Part shown: in pieces, positions 56,455-64,000 of the stretch
Layout: every line of letters starts with the position of its first letter
Numbering within the stretch: the stretch's first letter is position 1
NCBI RefSeq assembly: GCF_004912165.1
Contig: NZ_STGV01000006.1
Location: 62,001 to 126,000 of the forward strand
Origin: Peteryoungia ipomoeae
GTDB taxonomy: Bacteria > Pseudomonadota > Alphaproteobacteria > Rhizobiales > Rhizobiaceae
Direction: 5' to 3'
DNA: 64,000 nucleotides
Position numbers and translations under genes: made by a program
Notes under the pieces: generated by a model
What the model saw: the letters and a program-made list of their open reading frames with translations, nothing else
Told to the model about the DNA's origin: nothing
Database searches by the model: none

Positions 56455-58053
56455 ATGAAGAAGTTTTTTCTATCCGTAGCGATCGCTGCGCTTCTGTCTG
56501 GCGTCTCGCCGCTGGCAAGCCTTGCCGAGACGCCAAAGGATCAGCTCGTGGTGGCGACCACCATGAGCAATATCCTGACGCTAGATCCGGCGGCGATCAC
56601 CGGGCGCGAGACGGTTCAGGTCCTGAACAATGTCTATGACACGCTGGTCATGCTTTCCCCCGAAGATCGCAGCCTGCAGTCCCGCCTCGCCGAAAAGTGG
56701 GAGATTGCGGAAGACCGCATGTCGATCCGCTTTCACCTCCGCAAGGATGTCAAATTCGCCTCCGGCAATCCGGTCACTGCCCAGGATGTGGCCTGGAGCC
56801 TGAAGCGCCTGCTGACGCGCAATCTCGCCCAGTCCTCATTCCTGAAGACCCGTGGCTTCACACTGGAAGCGGCCGACAAGCATTTTGTCGCCGAAGACGA
56901 GCATACCTTCGTCCTCAACCTGCCCGGCGCCGATGACCCCAATCTGCTGCTGATGATCCTGGCGCAGAATGGCCCGGGCTCGATCATCGACAGCAAGGCC
57001 GCCCTCGAGAACGAGAAGGATGGCGATCTCGGTGCCGCATGGCTTACCACGAATTCTGCAGGCTCCGGCCCGTTCACGCTGACGCAGTGGAAGTCGAACG
57101 AATTCATCATCCTGACGCGCAATGACGACTACTGGGGTGAGGCCCCGGCCATGCGCCGCGTTCTGATGCGCCACCTGCCGGAATCCCAGTCGCAGCGCCT
57201 GATGATCGAAAAGGGCGACATTGACGTTGCCTATTCGCTGCAGGCGCCTGACCTCAAGGCACTGGAAAGCGACAAGGCGATCGCCATCGCCTCCGTGCCG
57301 GGATCGGGCTTCTACTACCTCGCCGTATCGATGAAGGACGAGCGTTTCGCCAACAAGAAGGTGCGCGAGGCGCTGCGTTATCTCATCGACTACCAGGGTC
57401 TCGACGAGGCCGTCATGCCTTTCTACGGCAAGCTGCATCAGCGCTCGCTGAGCACTGATGTCATGGGCTCGCTGCCGGATCAGGGCTATAAACTGGATGT
57501 GGAAAAGGCCAAGGCACTTCTTTCCGAAGCGGGCTTCCCGAACGGCTTCGAGACCACCTTGCGCGTGCTTTCCGAGGATCCCTTCCTGAAGGCGGCAACC
57601 GCCATCCAGAATACGCTTGGCCAGGCCGGCATCAAGGCCGAGCTGATCAGCGGTTCCGGCGACCAGATCTATGGCGCGATGCGCGAGCGCAAGTTCGAGC
57701 TTCTCGTCGGTCGCGGCGGTGGCGGGCAGCAGCCGCATCCTGACAACAACCTGCGCTCCATGGCCTATAACCCTGATAATTCGGACGAGGCCAAGCTGAC
57801 CAACTATCAGAGCTGGCGCACGAGTTTCCAGGATAAGAAGCTGAATGAGATGATCGAGACCGCTCTGGTCGAGCGCGATTCGGCCAAGCAGGCCAAGCTC
57901 TATGAAGAGCTGCAGGCCTACATGGATGAAATCGTCATGCCCATCCAGCCCTTCTCGGAAGTCGTCGATACCGCAGCCTATCGCAGCGATGTCGAAGGCA
58001 TGATCGTCAGCCCCTGGCTGTCGCGCTTTGAAGGGATCACCAAGAACCGCTGA
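56455..58053 (+). CDS. Peptide/opine-type ABC transporter substrate-binding protein (family 5)
   Basis: This 532-residue protein has a signal peptide (KKFFLSVAIAALLSGVSPLASLA) and the family 5 architecture, including the NNVYDTLVMLSPEDRSLQSRLAEKWEI segment and the long oligo-ligand pocket lobes. Such proteins bind peptides, opines or oligosaccharides. ATG 56455 has GGGAGG upstream. The matching permeases and ATPases are on the opposite strand 2.2-3.7 kb downstream. Confidence 0.92.
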   Translation: MKKFFLSVAIAALLSGVSPLASLAETPKDQLVVATTMSNILTLDPAAITGRETVQVLNNVYDTLVMLSPEDRSLQSRLAEKWEIAEDRMSIRFHLRKDVKFASGNPVTAQDVAWSLKRLLTRNLAQSSFLKTRGFTLEAADKHFVAEDEHTFVLNLPGADDPNLLLMILAQNGPGSIIDSKAALENEKDGDLGAAWLTTNSAGSGPFTLTQWKSNEFIILTRNDDYWGEAPAMRRVLMRHLPESQSQRLMIEKGDIDVAYSLQAPDLKALESDKAIAIASVPGSGFYYLAVSMKDERFANKKVREALRYLIDYQGLDEAVMPFYGKLHQRSLSTDVMGSLPDQGYKLDVEKAKALLSEAGFPNGFETTLRVLSEDPFLKAATAIQNTLGQAGIKAELISGSGDQIYGAMRERKFELLVGRGGGGQQPHPDNNLRSMAYNPDNSDEAKLTNYQSWRTSFQDKKLNEMIETALVERDSAKQAKLYEELQAYMDEIVMPIQPFSEVVDTAAYRSDVEGMIVSPWLSRFEGITKNR

Positions 58054-58136
58054 TCCAAAGCGACACGTCCCTGAGCGCGCGGCACCCTCCCAGGCCTGCG
58101 CTCAGGGTCAGACCCGACTTCCTCCCAAGGAACCTT

Positions 58137-58169
58137 GAGGCGCGTGGCAACACGCGCCTCTCTTTGTTT
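58137..58169 (+). terminator. Rho-independent terminator
   Basis: A perfect 10-base stem GAGGCGCGTG/CACGCGCCTC with a GCAA loop (58137-58160) is followed by a T-rich tail, TCTTTGTTT. It ends the plus-strand dehydratase-esterase-binding-protein operon. Confidence 0.85.
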
Positions 58170-58206
58170 CGGGATCCATCCGTCCGGCATCATTCACCAG
58201 ACAAGA

Positions 58207-58232
58207 AAAACCCGGCGTGAAAGCCGGGTTTT
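58207..58232 (-). terminator. Rho-independent terminator
   Basis: The stem AAAACCCGGC/GCCGGGTTTT encloses a 6-base loop. On the minus strand it is followed by T-rich bases, so it ends the minus-strand transporter operon; it can also act on the plus strand. Confidence 0.82.
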
Positions 58233-58261
58233 GAAAGCTGTCCAGAAGGGGAGGGCAGGGA

Positions 58262-59023
58262 TCAGCGGATGCCTTCATATTCCAGCGATGCGCCGATCAG
58301 CTCACGCGCATAGGCATGGGTTGCGCCATTGGTGGCAATGGCTTCATGCGGCAGGATCTCTGTCACCTCACCGCGCAGCATCACGGCGAAGCGGTCGCAC
58401 ATGTGATCGACCACCGCGAGGTCATGGGTCACCATGATATAGGTGAAGCCGCGCTCTTCGCGCAGGCGCTGCAGGAGATTGAGGATTTCCGCCTGAACAG
58501 AGACGTCGAGCGCAGAGGTCGGCTCATCGAGCAGCAGCAGCGAGGGCTCCAGGATCAAGGCGCGCGCAATCGCCACGCGCTGGCGCTGGCCGCCGGACAG
58601 CTGATGGGGAAAACGATCGAGGAACGAGACGGGCAGGCCGACATCGGTGATCGCCCGGCGCATGCGCTCCTCGCGGTCATCCAGCTTATGAATGACGAGT
58701 GGCTCATTCAGCACGGTGCGCACGGACTGGCGGGGATGGAGGGAGCCATAGGGATCCTGAAACACCATCTGCAGCATGCGGCATCTTTCGATCAGCGGAA
58801 TGTCGCGTACCGACCGTCCGTCGATCAGCACCTCACCCTTCCAGAAATCAGTGAGCATCGACATGCACCGCAACACGGTGGATTTTCCGGACCCGGATTC
58901 GCCGACAAGCCCGAAGCACTCTCCGGCCTTCACGCTGAACGAAACACTCGGCAGCACCTTCACGGCGGAAGGGCCTGACCCAAAAACGATGGAGAGATCA
59001 CGAACCTCGACAGAAACGGACAT
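58262..59023 (-). CDS. Peptide-type ABC transporter ATP-binding protein (DppF-like)
   Basis: This 253-residue ATPase has Walker A GESGSGKST, signature LSGGQRQRVAIARAL and Walker B LLLLDEPTSALD, with the MVFQDPYGSLHPRQ block typical of dipeptide/oligopeptide ATPases. ATG 59023 shares one base with the stop of the partner ATPase (TGATG). It is the last gene of the operon. Confidence 0.91.
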   Translation of the reverse strand: MSVSVEVRDLSIVFGSGPSAVKVLPSVSFSVKAGECFGLVGESGSGKSTVLRCMSMLTDFWKGEVLIDGRSVRDIPLIERCRMLQMVFQDPYGSLHPRQSVRTVLNEPLVIHKLDDREERMRRAITDVGLPVSFLDRFPHQLSGGQRQRVAIARALILEPSLLLLDEPTSALDVSVQAEILNLLQRLREERGFTYIMVTHDLAVVDHMCDRFAVMLRGEVTEILPHEAIATNGATHAYARELIGASLEYEGIR

Positions 59024-59859
59024 CAGACCTTCTCCTCCAGCCATTCAGGCTTACGATCCAGCACGGCAAGCGGCTGGCGTGTGCCCCCGATGCGCGGCTG
59101 TGCTGCGAGGAGGCCGCGCGTATAGGGGTGCTCAGCCTTATCCAGTTCCGATGCCTTCAGGGTTTCGACCACCTTGCCGGCATACATGATCAGCACCCGG
59201 TCACAGAAATTGCGCACAAGGTTGAGGTCATGGCTGATCATGATCAGGCCAATGCCGCGGTCACGGACAAGCCCATCCAGAATGTTGAGAACCTGCAGCC
59301 GGACGGTAACATCGAGCGCCGATGTCGGCTCGTCGGCGATGACCAGGTCAGGATCAGCCAGCAGCATCATCGCAATCATCACGCGCTGGCCCATGCCGCC
59401 GGAAATTTCGTGCGGATACTGCTTGAACACCCGTTCCGCGTCGCGGATCTTCACCGCTTCCAGCATGGCGATGGCCTTGTCATGGGCCTCGCTGCGGCTG
59501 CACTTGAAGTGCCGCAGATAAGTTTCGGCGACCTGGTCACCGACGCGGCGAATGGGATTGAGCGAGAATTTCGGATCCTGCAGGATCATCGACATGCGCC
59601 GGCCACGCACCTTCAGCATCTCCTTTTCGGAGAGCGTCAGGAGATCCAGCTCCTCGAAGCGCAGCGTGTCCGCCGTCATCGTCGCGCCCGGCAGAAGACG
59701 CAGCAGGGCCCGACCGACCGTGGATTTGCCGGACCCGGATTCGCCGACAATGCCCAGACGCTCGCAGCCCAGCGTGAAGGACACGCCACGTACGGCCTCG
59801 ACCGGTGAGCCGCCATAGCGGATGCGCAGGTTCTGGACGTCGAGTATGGTCTTTTCCAT
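59023..59859 (-). CDS. Peptide-type ABC transporter ATP-binding protein (DppD-like)
   Basis: This 278-residue ATPase has Walker A GESGSGKST, the ILQDPKFSLNPIRRVGDQ Q-loop block, a signature variant ISGGMGQRVMIAMMLL and Walker B LVIADEPTSALDV, followed by the C-terminal cysteine-poor tail. It works with the downstream DppF-like protein. It starts 4 bases after the permease. Confidence 0.91.
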   Translation of the reverse strand: MEKTILDVQNLRIRYGGSPVEAVRGVSFTLGCERLGIVGESGSGKSTVGRALLRLLPGATMTADTLRFEELDLLTLSEKEMLKVRGRRMSMILQDPKFSLNPIRRVGDQVAETYLRHFKCSRSEAHDKAIAMLEAVKIRDAERVFKQYPHEISGGMGQRVMIAMMLLADPDLVIADEPTSALDVTVRLQVLNILDGLVRDRGIGLIMISHDLNLVRNFCDRVLIMYAGKVVETLKASELDKAEHPYTRGLLAAQPRIGGTRQPLAVLDRKPEWLEEKV

Positions 59860-59863
59860 CGCC

Positions 59864-60748
59864 TTACCTCCGGTTCATCTGCTTGGGATCGAGCGCATCG
59901 CGCAGGCCATCGCCCAGAAGATTGAAGGCGAGGCTGACCGAGAGAATGGAAACGCCGGGGAAGGTGACCAGCCACCAGCTGTCCAGCATGTAGCGCCGGC
60001 CGGTCGCGATCATGGCGCCCCATTCCGGCATCGGCGGCTGCGCCCCCAGACCCAGAAAACCAAGACCGGCAGCCGTCAGGATGACCGTTGCCATGTTGAG
60101 CGTCAAACGGATCAGGACAGAGGGCAGGCACATCGGCATGATGGACTTGACGATGATCCGGCTGGTCGAGGCGCCCTGAAGACGGGCTGCTGCGATATAG
60201 TCCGCATTGCGGAACGTCATGGCTTCGGCGCGCGCCAGGCGGGCAATCGGCGGCCATGAGGTGAGCGCAATCGCGATGATCGCATTGTTCAGGCTCGGAC
60301 CCAATGCCGCGACGAAGGCCAGCGAGAGGATGAGGCTCGGAAAGGACAGGAAGATATCGGTGATGCGCATCATTACCGTATCGAACCGGCCGCCGAGATA
60401 ACCGGCGGAGGTGCCGATAATCAGACCGATCGGCCCGACCACGATCGAGACGAGGAAGATGATGGTGAGCGTGATGCGCGCACCAAAGACCAGCCGGCTG
60501 AAGATGTCGCGACCCAGCTCGTCGGTGCCGAACAGATGCTCTCCGCCAGGCGGTTGCAGCACGTTGCCCAGAGCCTGCACATAAGGATCATGCGTGGCGA
60601 TCAGCGGTGCGAAAAGTGCGGTGAGGACGAGAACCGCAAGCACGGCCAGTCCGAATGCCGAGGTTGGGCTGCGCAAAAGGAAGGCAATGATGTTCTTCAG
60701 TGCGAGCAACCATCCCGGCAGGCTTTGTGTGTGCGTCTTGGTGGCCAT
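59864..60748 (-). CDS. Peptide-type ABC transporter permease (DppC-like)
   Basis: This 294-residue permease has an N-terminal cytoplasmic extension, about six transmembrane helices, the family segment HLFGTDELGRDIFSRL and the EAA-type loop AARLQGASTSRIIVKSIMP. It overlaps the DppB-like gene by 1 base (TGATG). Confidence 0.91.
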   Translation of the reverse strand: MATKTHTQSLPGWLLALKNIIAFLLRSPTSAFGLAVLAVLVLTALFAPLIATHDPYVQALGNVLQPPGGEHLFGTDELGRDIFSRLVFGARITLTIIFLVSIVVGPIGLIIGTSAGYLGGRFDTVMMRITDIFLSFPSLILSLAFVAALGPSLNNAIIAIALTSWPPIARLARAEAMTFRNADYIAAARLQGASTSRIIVKSIMPMCLPSVLIRLTLNMATVILTAAGLGFLGLGAQPPMPEWGAMIATGRRYMLDSWWLVTFPGVSILSVSLAFNLLGDGLRDALDPKQMNRR

Positions 60749-61770
60749 CAGCGTGTCCTGGGGTCAAAGATGCGGTAGAGGATGTCGGACAGAAGATTGA
60801 GCCCGATAAAGATGACGCCGACGATCAGCACGCAGGTCATCACGGCATTCATGTCGCCAATGATCAGGTTGCTCGTCAGGTACTGGCCGAATCCCGGCCA
60901 GGCAAAGACTGTCTCGATCAGCACCGCGCCCTCCAGCAACGAGCCATAGGCAAGCGCAATGATCGTCACCAGCTGCACCCGGATGTTACCGAAAGCGTGC
61001 CGCCAGATCGTCTGATTCTGCGAAAGGCCTTTGACCCGCGCCGTGGTGACGTATTCCTGGCCCAGCTGGTCCAGCATGAAACTGCGGGTCATGCGGGTGA
61101 TATAGGCGGAGGAGGAATAGCCGAGCAGGGCGGCCGGCAGGATCAGATGGTTGAGAGCCGACCAGAAGACCTCCATCTCACCTGCCATGAGACTGTCGAT
61201 CAGCAGGAAGCCTGTGCGCTCCTCGACCAGACCGATATAGAACTGGTCCATCCGCCCGCTTCCGCCGACAAGGCCGAGATGGGCGTAGAACACGATGAGT
61301 GCAATCATACCGGTCCAGAAGATCGGCATGGAATGGCCGAACAGGCTGAACACGCGCACGAGATGATCCGGCCAGCGATCCTTGTTGACGGCAGCGATCA
61401 CGCCCATGGTTACGCCCAGGGTCGCGCCGATGATGATGGCAAAGGTGGCAAGCTCGATCGTCGCCGGCATGACATGCAGGATATCCTCGATCACCGGCTG
61501 GCCGGTGCGGATCGACGTGCCGAAATCGCCGGTGACGATATCGCCGAGGAAATAGACGAATTGTTCGTAGACGGGCCGGTCGAGGCCGAGCGAGCGATAG
61601 ACCTGCTCATAGGTCTCGGGCGTGGCATCCTCACCGACGATCGCGCGGACAGGATCGGCCGGCATCATCCGCCCGATGAAAAAGGTCAGCATCAGCAGGC
61701 CGAGCAGCGTGACGGCGATGCTGCCCAGCTGCCCGGTGAAACCGGCAAGATGCAGGCGTTTGATTGACAT
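60748..61770 (-). CDS. Peptide-type ABC transporter permease (DppB-like)
   Basis: This 340-residue permease has the DppB layout: a first helix, a long periplasmic loop with RSLGLDRPVYEQFVYFLGDIVTGDFGTSI, about five further helices and the EAA-type loop TTARVKGLSQNQTIWRHAFGN. ATG 61770 has GGAGG five bases upstream. It is the first gene of the minus-strand transporter operon; its binding protein is coded on the plus strand. Confidence 0.92.
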   Translation of the reverse strand: MSIKRLHLAGFTGQLGSIAVTLLGLLMLTFFIGRMMPADPVRAIVGEDATPETYEQVYRSLGLDRPVYEQFVYFLGDIVTGDFGTSIRTGQPVIEDILHVMPATIELATFAIIIGATLGVTMGVIAAVNKDRWPDHLVRVFSLFGHSMPIFWTGMIALIVFYAHLGLVGGSGRMDQFYIGLVEERTGFLLIDSLMAGEMEVFWSALNHLILPAALLGYSSSAYITRMTRSFMLDQLGQEYVTTARVKGLSQNQTIWRHAFGNIRVQLVTIIALAYGSLLEGAVLIETVFAWPGFGQYLTSNLIIGDMNAVMTCVLIVGVIFIGLNLLSDILYRIFDPRTR

Positions 61771-61818
61771 GGATCCTCCAAACATCGACCGCCGCGAAAG
61801 CGGGGACAGGTTCCCAGC

Positions 61819-61829
61819 CTGTCAGACAA
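61819..61829 (-). promoter_or_regulatory. Candidate FadR-type operator upstream of the transporter operon
   Basis: CTGTCAGACAA fits the CTTGTC/GACAAG-like pattern (TNGT-N3-ACNA, one mismatch) and lies about 50-60 bases upstream of the DppB-like gene. Confidence 0.45.
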
Positions 61830-61945
61830 CTAACGCAAACCTGTCACAGGCTTGTTGCGGTGTCAAGCCGCTCGCGACAGTGAGCCTGCACCAGCGCAGC
61901 AAAACCGCGCTGGCGGAGCCGGCGAGGCCGCCGCCTTTCGCCTGT

Positions 61946-62278
61946 TTACGACGCGCTCGGCGCAGGCAGAAAATCATCGCGGCGCGGCGTGAAGTTATCA
62001 ATCAACTCTCCGCTTTCGATGCAGCGGCATCCATGCTCGACGCCACCGGGAATGACGAGGCTGTCACCCGCCGCGAGTTCGTAAGTCACGCCATCGCGGA
62101 AGAATTGGAAACGACCGCTTGCCACGAAGGTTGATTGCACATGCGGATGGCTGTGAAGCTTCCCCTCCGCACCGGCTTCGAAGCGGAAAGACACGACCAT
62201 CAACTCGGGGGCTTCCGCGAGAATACGGCGGGTGACACCCGGATTGGGAGAGGTTGCGTCAAATCTGGGTAGGGACAT
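61946..62278 (-). CDS. KdgF-like cupin protein
   Basis: This 110-residue cupin has the metal motif HSHPHVQ-x-FVASG and a second motif with GGVEHGC, and ends in NFTPRRDDFL, which closely resembles the FTPxRxDFL end of KdgF. KdgF helps open the ring of unsaturated uronates in pectin and alginate breakdown. ATG 62278 has CAGGAGA upstream. In this cluster, it fits a uronate or sugar-acid pathway, though many other small cupins look similar. Confidence 0.85.
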   Translation of the reverse strand: MSLPRFDATSPNPGVTRRILAEAPELMVVSFRFEAGAEGKLHSHPHVQSTFVASGRFQFFRDGVTYELAAGDSLVIPGGVEHGCRCIESGELIDNFTPRRDDFLPAPSAS

Positions 62279-62321
62279 GGGATTCTCCTGTATGAATAAC
62301 AGGCTCATCATACAAGATTAA

Positions 62322-62335
62322 AAATCTATCTGACA
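62322..62335. promoter_or_regulatory. Shared element AAATCTATCTGACA, site 2
   Basis: Identical to the 14 bases at 54534-54547, here between the regulator stop and the cupin start. The following AAG makes GACAAG, one half of the palindromic operators found farther on. Confidence 0.5.
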
Positions 62336-62355
62336 AGGTCGCCGGCGCAGGTTGG

Positions 62356-63096
62356 CTAGGCCGGGTCCGAGCGCTGATGCCGCAGAAGCGCCTTGTAGCG
62401 CTCGAGACTGCCGCGGAGATGCGACTTCATATGGGCGCGCGCCGCATCCGCATCCCCTTCGATGATGGCATCGACGATCAGGCCGTGTTCTTCCTGCAGA
62501 TGGAGGTTATAATCCTTCGGGCGAGAGCCAGGCGCCTCGCCCTGTAGATCTCCGCGCGGAATAATGCCTGTCCTGATCAATTGCAGGAATTCGGGGAAGC
62601 GCCGGTTCTGGGTCGCTTCCGCGATGGCGAAATGCAGCTTGAAATCAGCGTCGCGAGTTGGCGCTCCGTCTTGCAGGCACTGACCGACCGTTCGATGGGC
62701 ATCGAGGATTTCCTCGATCTGCACAGCCGACCGTCTGAGGGCGGCAAGGGCAGCCGATTCGACTTCAAAGACGGTCCGAAGCTCCAGAAGTTCGATGACA
62801 GAGGAGATGCGCTGCGTTGCGAGATCGTTGAAGGGTTGCTCGGGAACCTGTCTGGCTGGCAAAGCGAAAACACCGGCACCCTTCCGCGCCTCGACGAGCC
62901 CATCGGCGCGCAAAATGGCAATGGCTTCCCGCACAACCGTGCGGCTGACAGAATATTGCCGGGTCAGCGTACTCTCACTCGGCAAACGATCCCCCGGCAG
63001 AAAGGTGCCTGCCTGGAGATCCTGTCGCAATGCGGAACTGATCATGGAGGCCAGGGATTGCCCCTGCTGGACCTCGATTTGCGCTTCGCTCGCCAT
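62356..63096 (-). CDS. FadR-subfamily GntR transcriptional regulator
   Basis: This 246-residue regulator has an N-terminal winged helix (LPGDRLPSESTLTRQYSVSRTVVREAIAILRADGLVEARKGAGVF) and a C-terminal FCD domain with the metal-ligand histidines in FKLHFAIAEATQNRRF and the HLQEEHGLIVDAIIEGD helix. FadR-type proteins of this kind often control sugar-acid metabolism. Palindromic sites of the type it could bind flank the gene and the neighbouring operons. Confidence 0.92.
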   Translation of the reverse strand: MASEAQIEVQQGQSLASMISSALRQDLQAGTFLPGDRLPSESTLTRQYSVSRTVVREAIAILRADGLVEARKGAGVFALPARQVPEQPFNDLATQRISSVIELLELRTVFEVESAALAALRRSAVQIEEILDAHRTVGQCLQDGAPTRDADFKLHFAIAEATQNRRFPEFLQLIRTGIIPRGDLQGEAPGSRPKDYNLHLQEEHGLIVDAIIEGDADAARAHMKSHLRGSLERYKALLRHQRSDPA

Positions 63097-63117
63097 CCAC
63101 TATCCTTGATGCGATTA

Positions 63118-63130
63118 CTTGTCTGGCAAG
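63118..63130. promoter_or_regulatory. Candidate FadR-type operator upstream of the regulator
   Basis: CTTGTCTGGCAAG is a near-perfect inverted repeat (CTTG/CAAG arms) 22-34 bases upstream of the regulator start, fitting autoregulation. Confidence 0.5.
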
Positions 63131-63323
63131 TCTAGCGATTTCCTTTCCCCCTGCCAAGAGGCCCCTACAAAGGCGCTTGGCCAAGACAACAGATCGTCCG
63201 CTGCGCACCATTTCTGGACTCGAAACCCAGATATTTCCGCAAGTTTTCCATGGTAGACAAAAAATACGTCACAATATCGCGCAATCTGCGGTTCAAAGCG
63301 GCTCGGATTAATCGCCTTTTTAT

Positions 63324-63337
63324 CTTGTCATGACAAG
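63324..63337. promoter_or_regulatory. Perfect palindromic operator CTTGTCATGACAAG
   Basis: A perfect 14-base palindrome 74-87 bases upstream of the chemoreceptor start. It has the same arms as the other sites in this region. Confidence 0.6.
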
Positions 63338-63347
63338 TATGCCCAAA

Positions 63348-63360
63348 CTTGTCTGACTTG
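63348..63360. promoter_or_regulatory. Second candidate operator upstream of the chemoreceptor
   Basis: CTTGTCTGACTTG lies 51-63 bases upstream of the chemoreceptor start, ten bases from the perfect palindrome. Two spaced sites suggest cooperative binding. Confidence 0.45.
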
Positions 63361-63410
63361 ACCGTGGCGCGTGCAGCTTCAGTCAAGCGCACAGCGTCTC
63401 GAGGAACTCC

Positions 63411-64000
63411 ATGAAACTTTCCATCAAGCATACTCTCGTTCTCGGTTTTGCAGTGTTGAGCCTTGCCGTGATCGGCCTGGTCGGTCGGCTTCTGCTGCAG
63501 GAGGTCAATGTCTACAGGAATTCGACCGAGCTTTCACAACTGGCCCAGCTCGACGCACGGCTCTTCGATGCGTTGCTTGGTATGCGGGGCGAGCGCGGTG
63601 CTGCGTCTTCGGCCGCAAAACTGGAGCCGGCGGACATTCAGTCGAGTCTTGTCAATCTGCAGGAAGGACGCAAGGCAGTCGATCCGGCCTTCGCCCAGGC
63701 AAAGGCACTGACGGAGGAGATCGGCTCGGCCGAACTCGGCCGCTCGCTTGTTCCGCTGATGGACGCCTATGGGCGCTGGCTTGCGCTCCGGCCACAGATA
63801 GATGCCGCGTTTCAAAAAACCGTGGCAGATCGCGATCCGGCGCTGACGAAACAGGTGCTCGCGCTGGCCGACCAGATGCTGGCCGACCTTGAGGCTGCGG
63901 CAAATACCGTGGAAGTTATCATCGCCGACCGCAATCCGCAGCTGATGATGTTTACACAGCTACGGTCGCTTGGGTGGTCCATGCGCACCCATGGAGGCTC
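63411..64000 (+). CDS. Methyl-accepting chemotaxis protein, N-terminal part (cut by the window edge)
   Basis: The frame starts at ATG 63411 (GAGGAACTCC upstream) and runs to the last base, giving at least 196 residues. It starts MKLSIKHTLVLGF and has one transmembrane helix (about residues 8-28), followed by a helical periplasmic ligand-binding region (MRGERGAASSAAKL and long four-helix-bundle-like stretches). This is the start of a typical chemoreceptor; the HAMP and signalling domains would lie beyond the window. With the operators in front it may be a sensor for the compound imported by the neighbouring transporter. Confidence 0.8.
   Translation, partial: MKLSIKHTLVLGFAVLSLAVIGLVGRLLLQEVNVYRNSTELSQLAQLDARLFDALLGMRGERGAASSAAKLEPADIQSSLVNLQEGRKAVDPAFAQAKALTEEIGSAELGRSLVPLMDAYGRWLALRPQIDAAFQKTVADRDPALTKQVLALADQMLADLEAAANTVEVIIADRNPQLMMFTQLRSLGWSMRTHGG

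Larger units (their letters stand above)
63097..63410. other. Divergent promoter region between the regulator and chemoreceptor genes
   Basis: About 310 bases without a gene, holding three CTTGTC-type sites (63118-63130, 63324-63337, 63348-63360). It is the control region of both divergent genes. Confidence 0.55.

Noticed and set aside
1..64000. CRISPR arrays, tRNA, rRNA genes and insertion sequences
   Set aside because: No regularly spaced direct repeats, RNA-gene sequences or transposase frames were recognised.

Overview
The window looks like part of a replicon from a rhizobium-type alphaproteobacterium (Rhizobiaceae: Rhizobium, Agrobacterium, Sinorhizobium and relatives). It is GC-rich. 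It carries a Ti/Sym-plasmid-type traA-oriT-traC-traD transfer segment, paired Ku genes with a LigD, an FhuCDB/FhuF siderophore locus, many ABC importers and a DUF1127 protein. The transfer segment and the accessory gene content suggest a plasmid, chromid or integrated plasmid remnant, but no replication genes are present to settle this. No tRNA, rRNA, CRISPR array or insertion sequence was found.

Layout. 1-5.5 kb (+): end of an ABC importer (permease, ATPase), then a CoA-transferase, a citramalyl/malyl-CoA-lyase-like enzyme, a D-2-hydroxyacid dehydrogenase and an RraA-type aldolase, a compact organic-acid degradation operon. 5.7-14.2 kb (-): a hydroxamate-siderophore uptake locus with an ECF sigma factor, a FecR-type anti-sigma regulator, a TonB receptor with a signalling domain, and fhuD-fhuB-fhuF-fhuC joined by 4-base start/stop overlaps. 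14.6-22.5 kb (-): a high-affinity K+ system, a 27-residue peptide gene followed by kdpF-A-B-C-D-E. 22.8-29.5 kb: a small DUF6894-like protein, LigD, a small membrane protein, a type II NADH dehydrogenase and two Ku proteins. 29.8-34.5 kb: relaxase traA facing traC/traD across a recognisable oriT, plus a WGR-domain protein; traG is not seen next to them. 34.7-35.6 kb: a secreted low-complexity protein.

36.0-41.1 kb: a PmrAB-like two-component system, divergent PepSY-domain and cytochrome b561 genes, and an eptA-dgkA lipid A modification pair. The response-regulator gene and eptA share a 20-bp box at almost the same distance from their start codons, so the regulator probably controls eptA. 41.4-47.5 kb (-): a FadR-type regulator, a Cys/Met-metabolism PLP enzyme and a complete carbohydrate-type (CUT1) ABC importer, an unusual pairing. 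47.8-53.6 kb (-): a di-iron Fe-S repair protein with a small Cys-containing neighbour, and the periplasmic nitrate reductase operon napEFDABC.

54.1-64 kb: a DUF1127 protein; an enolase-superfamily dehydratase, an SGNH esterase and a peptide-type solute-binding protein on the plus strand; the matching permeases and ATPases, a KdgF-like cupin and a FadR-type regulator on the minus strand; and the start of a chemoreceptor. Variants of a CTTGTC/GACAAG operator occur in front of the dehydratase, transporter, cupin, regulator and chemoreceptor genes. I infer one regulon for sensing, importing and degrading a sugar-acid or uronate-type compound, possibly esterified.
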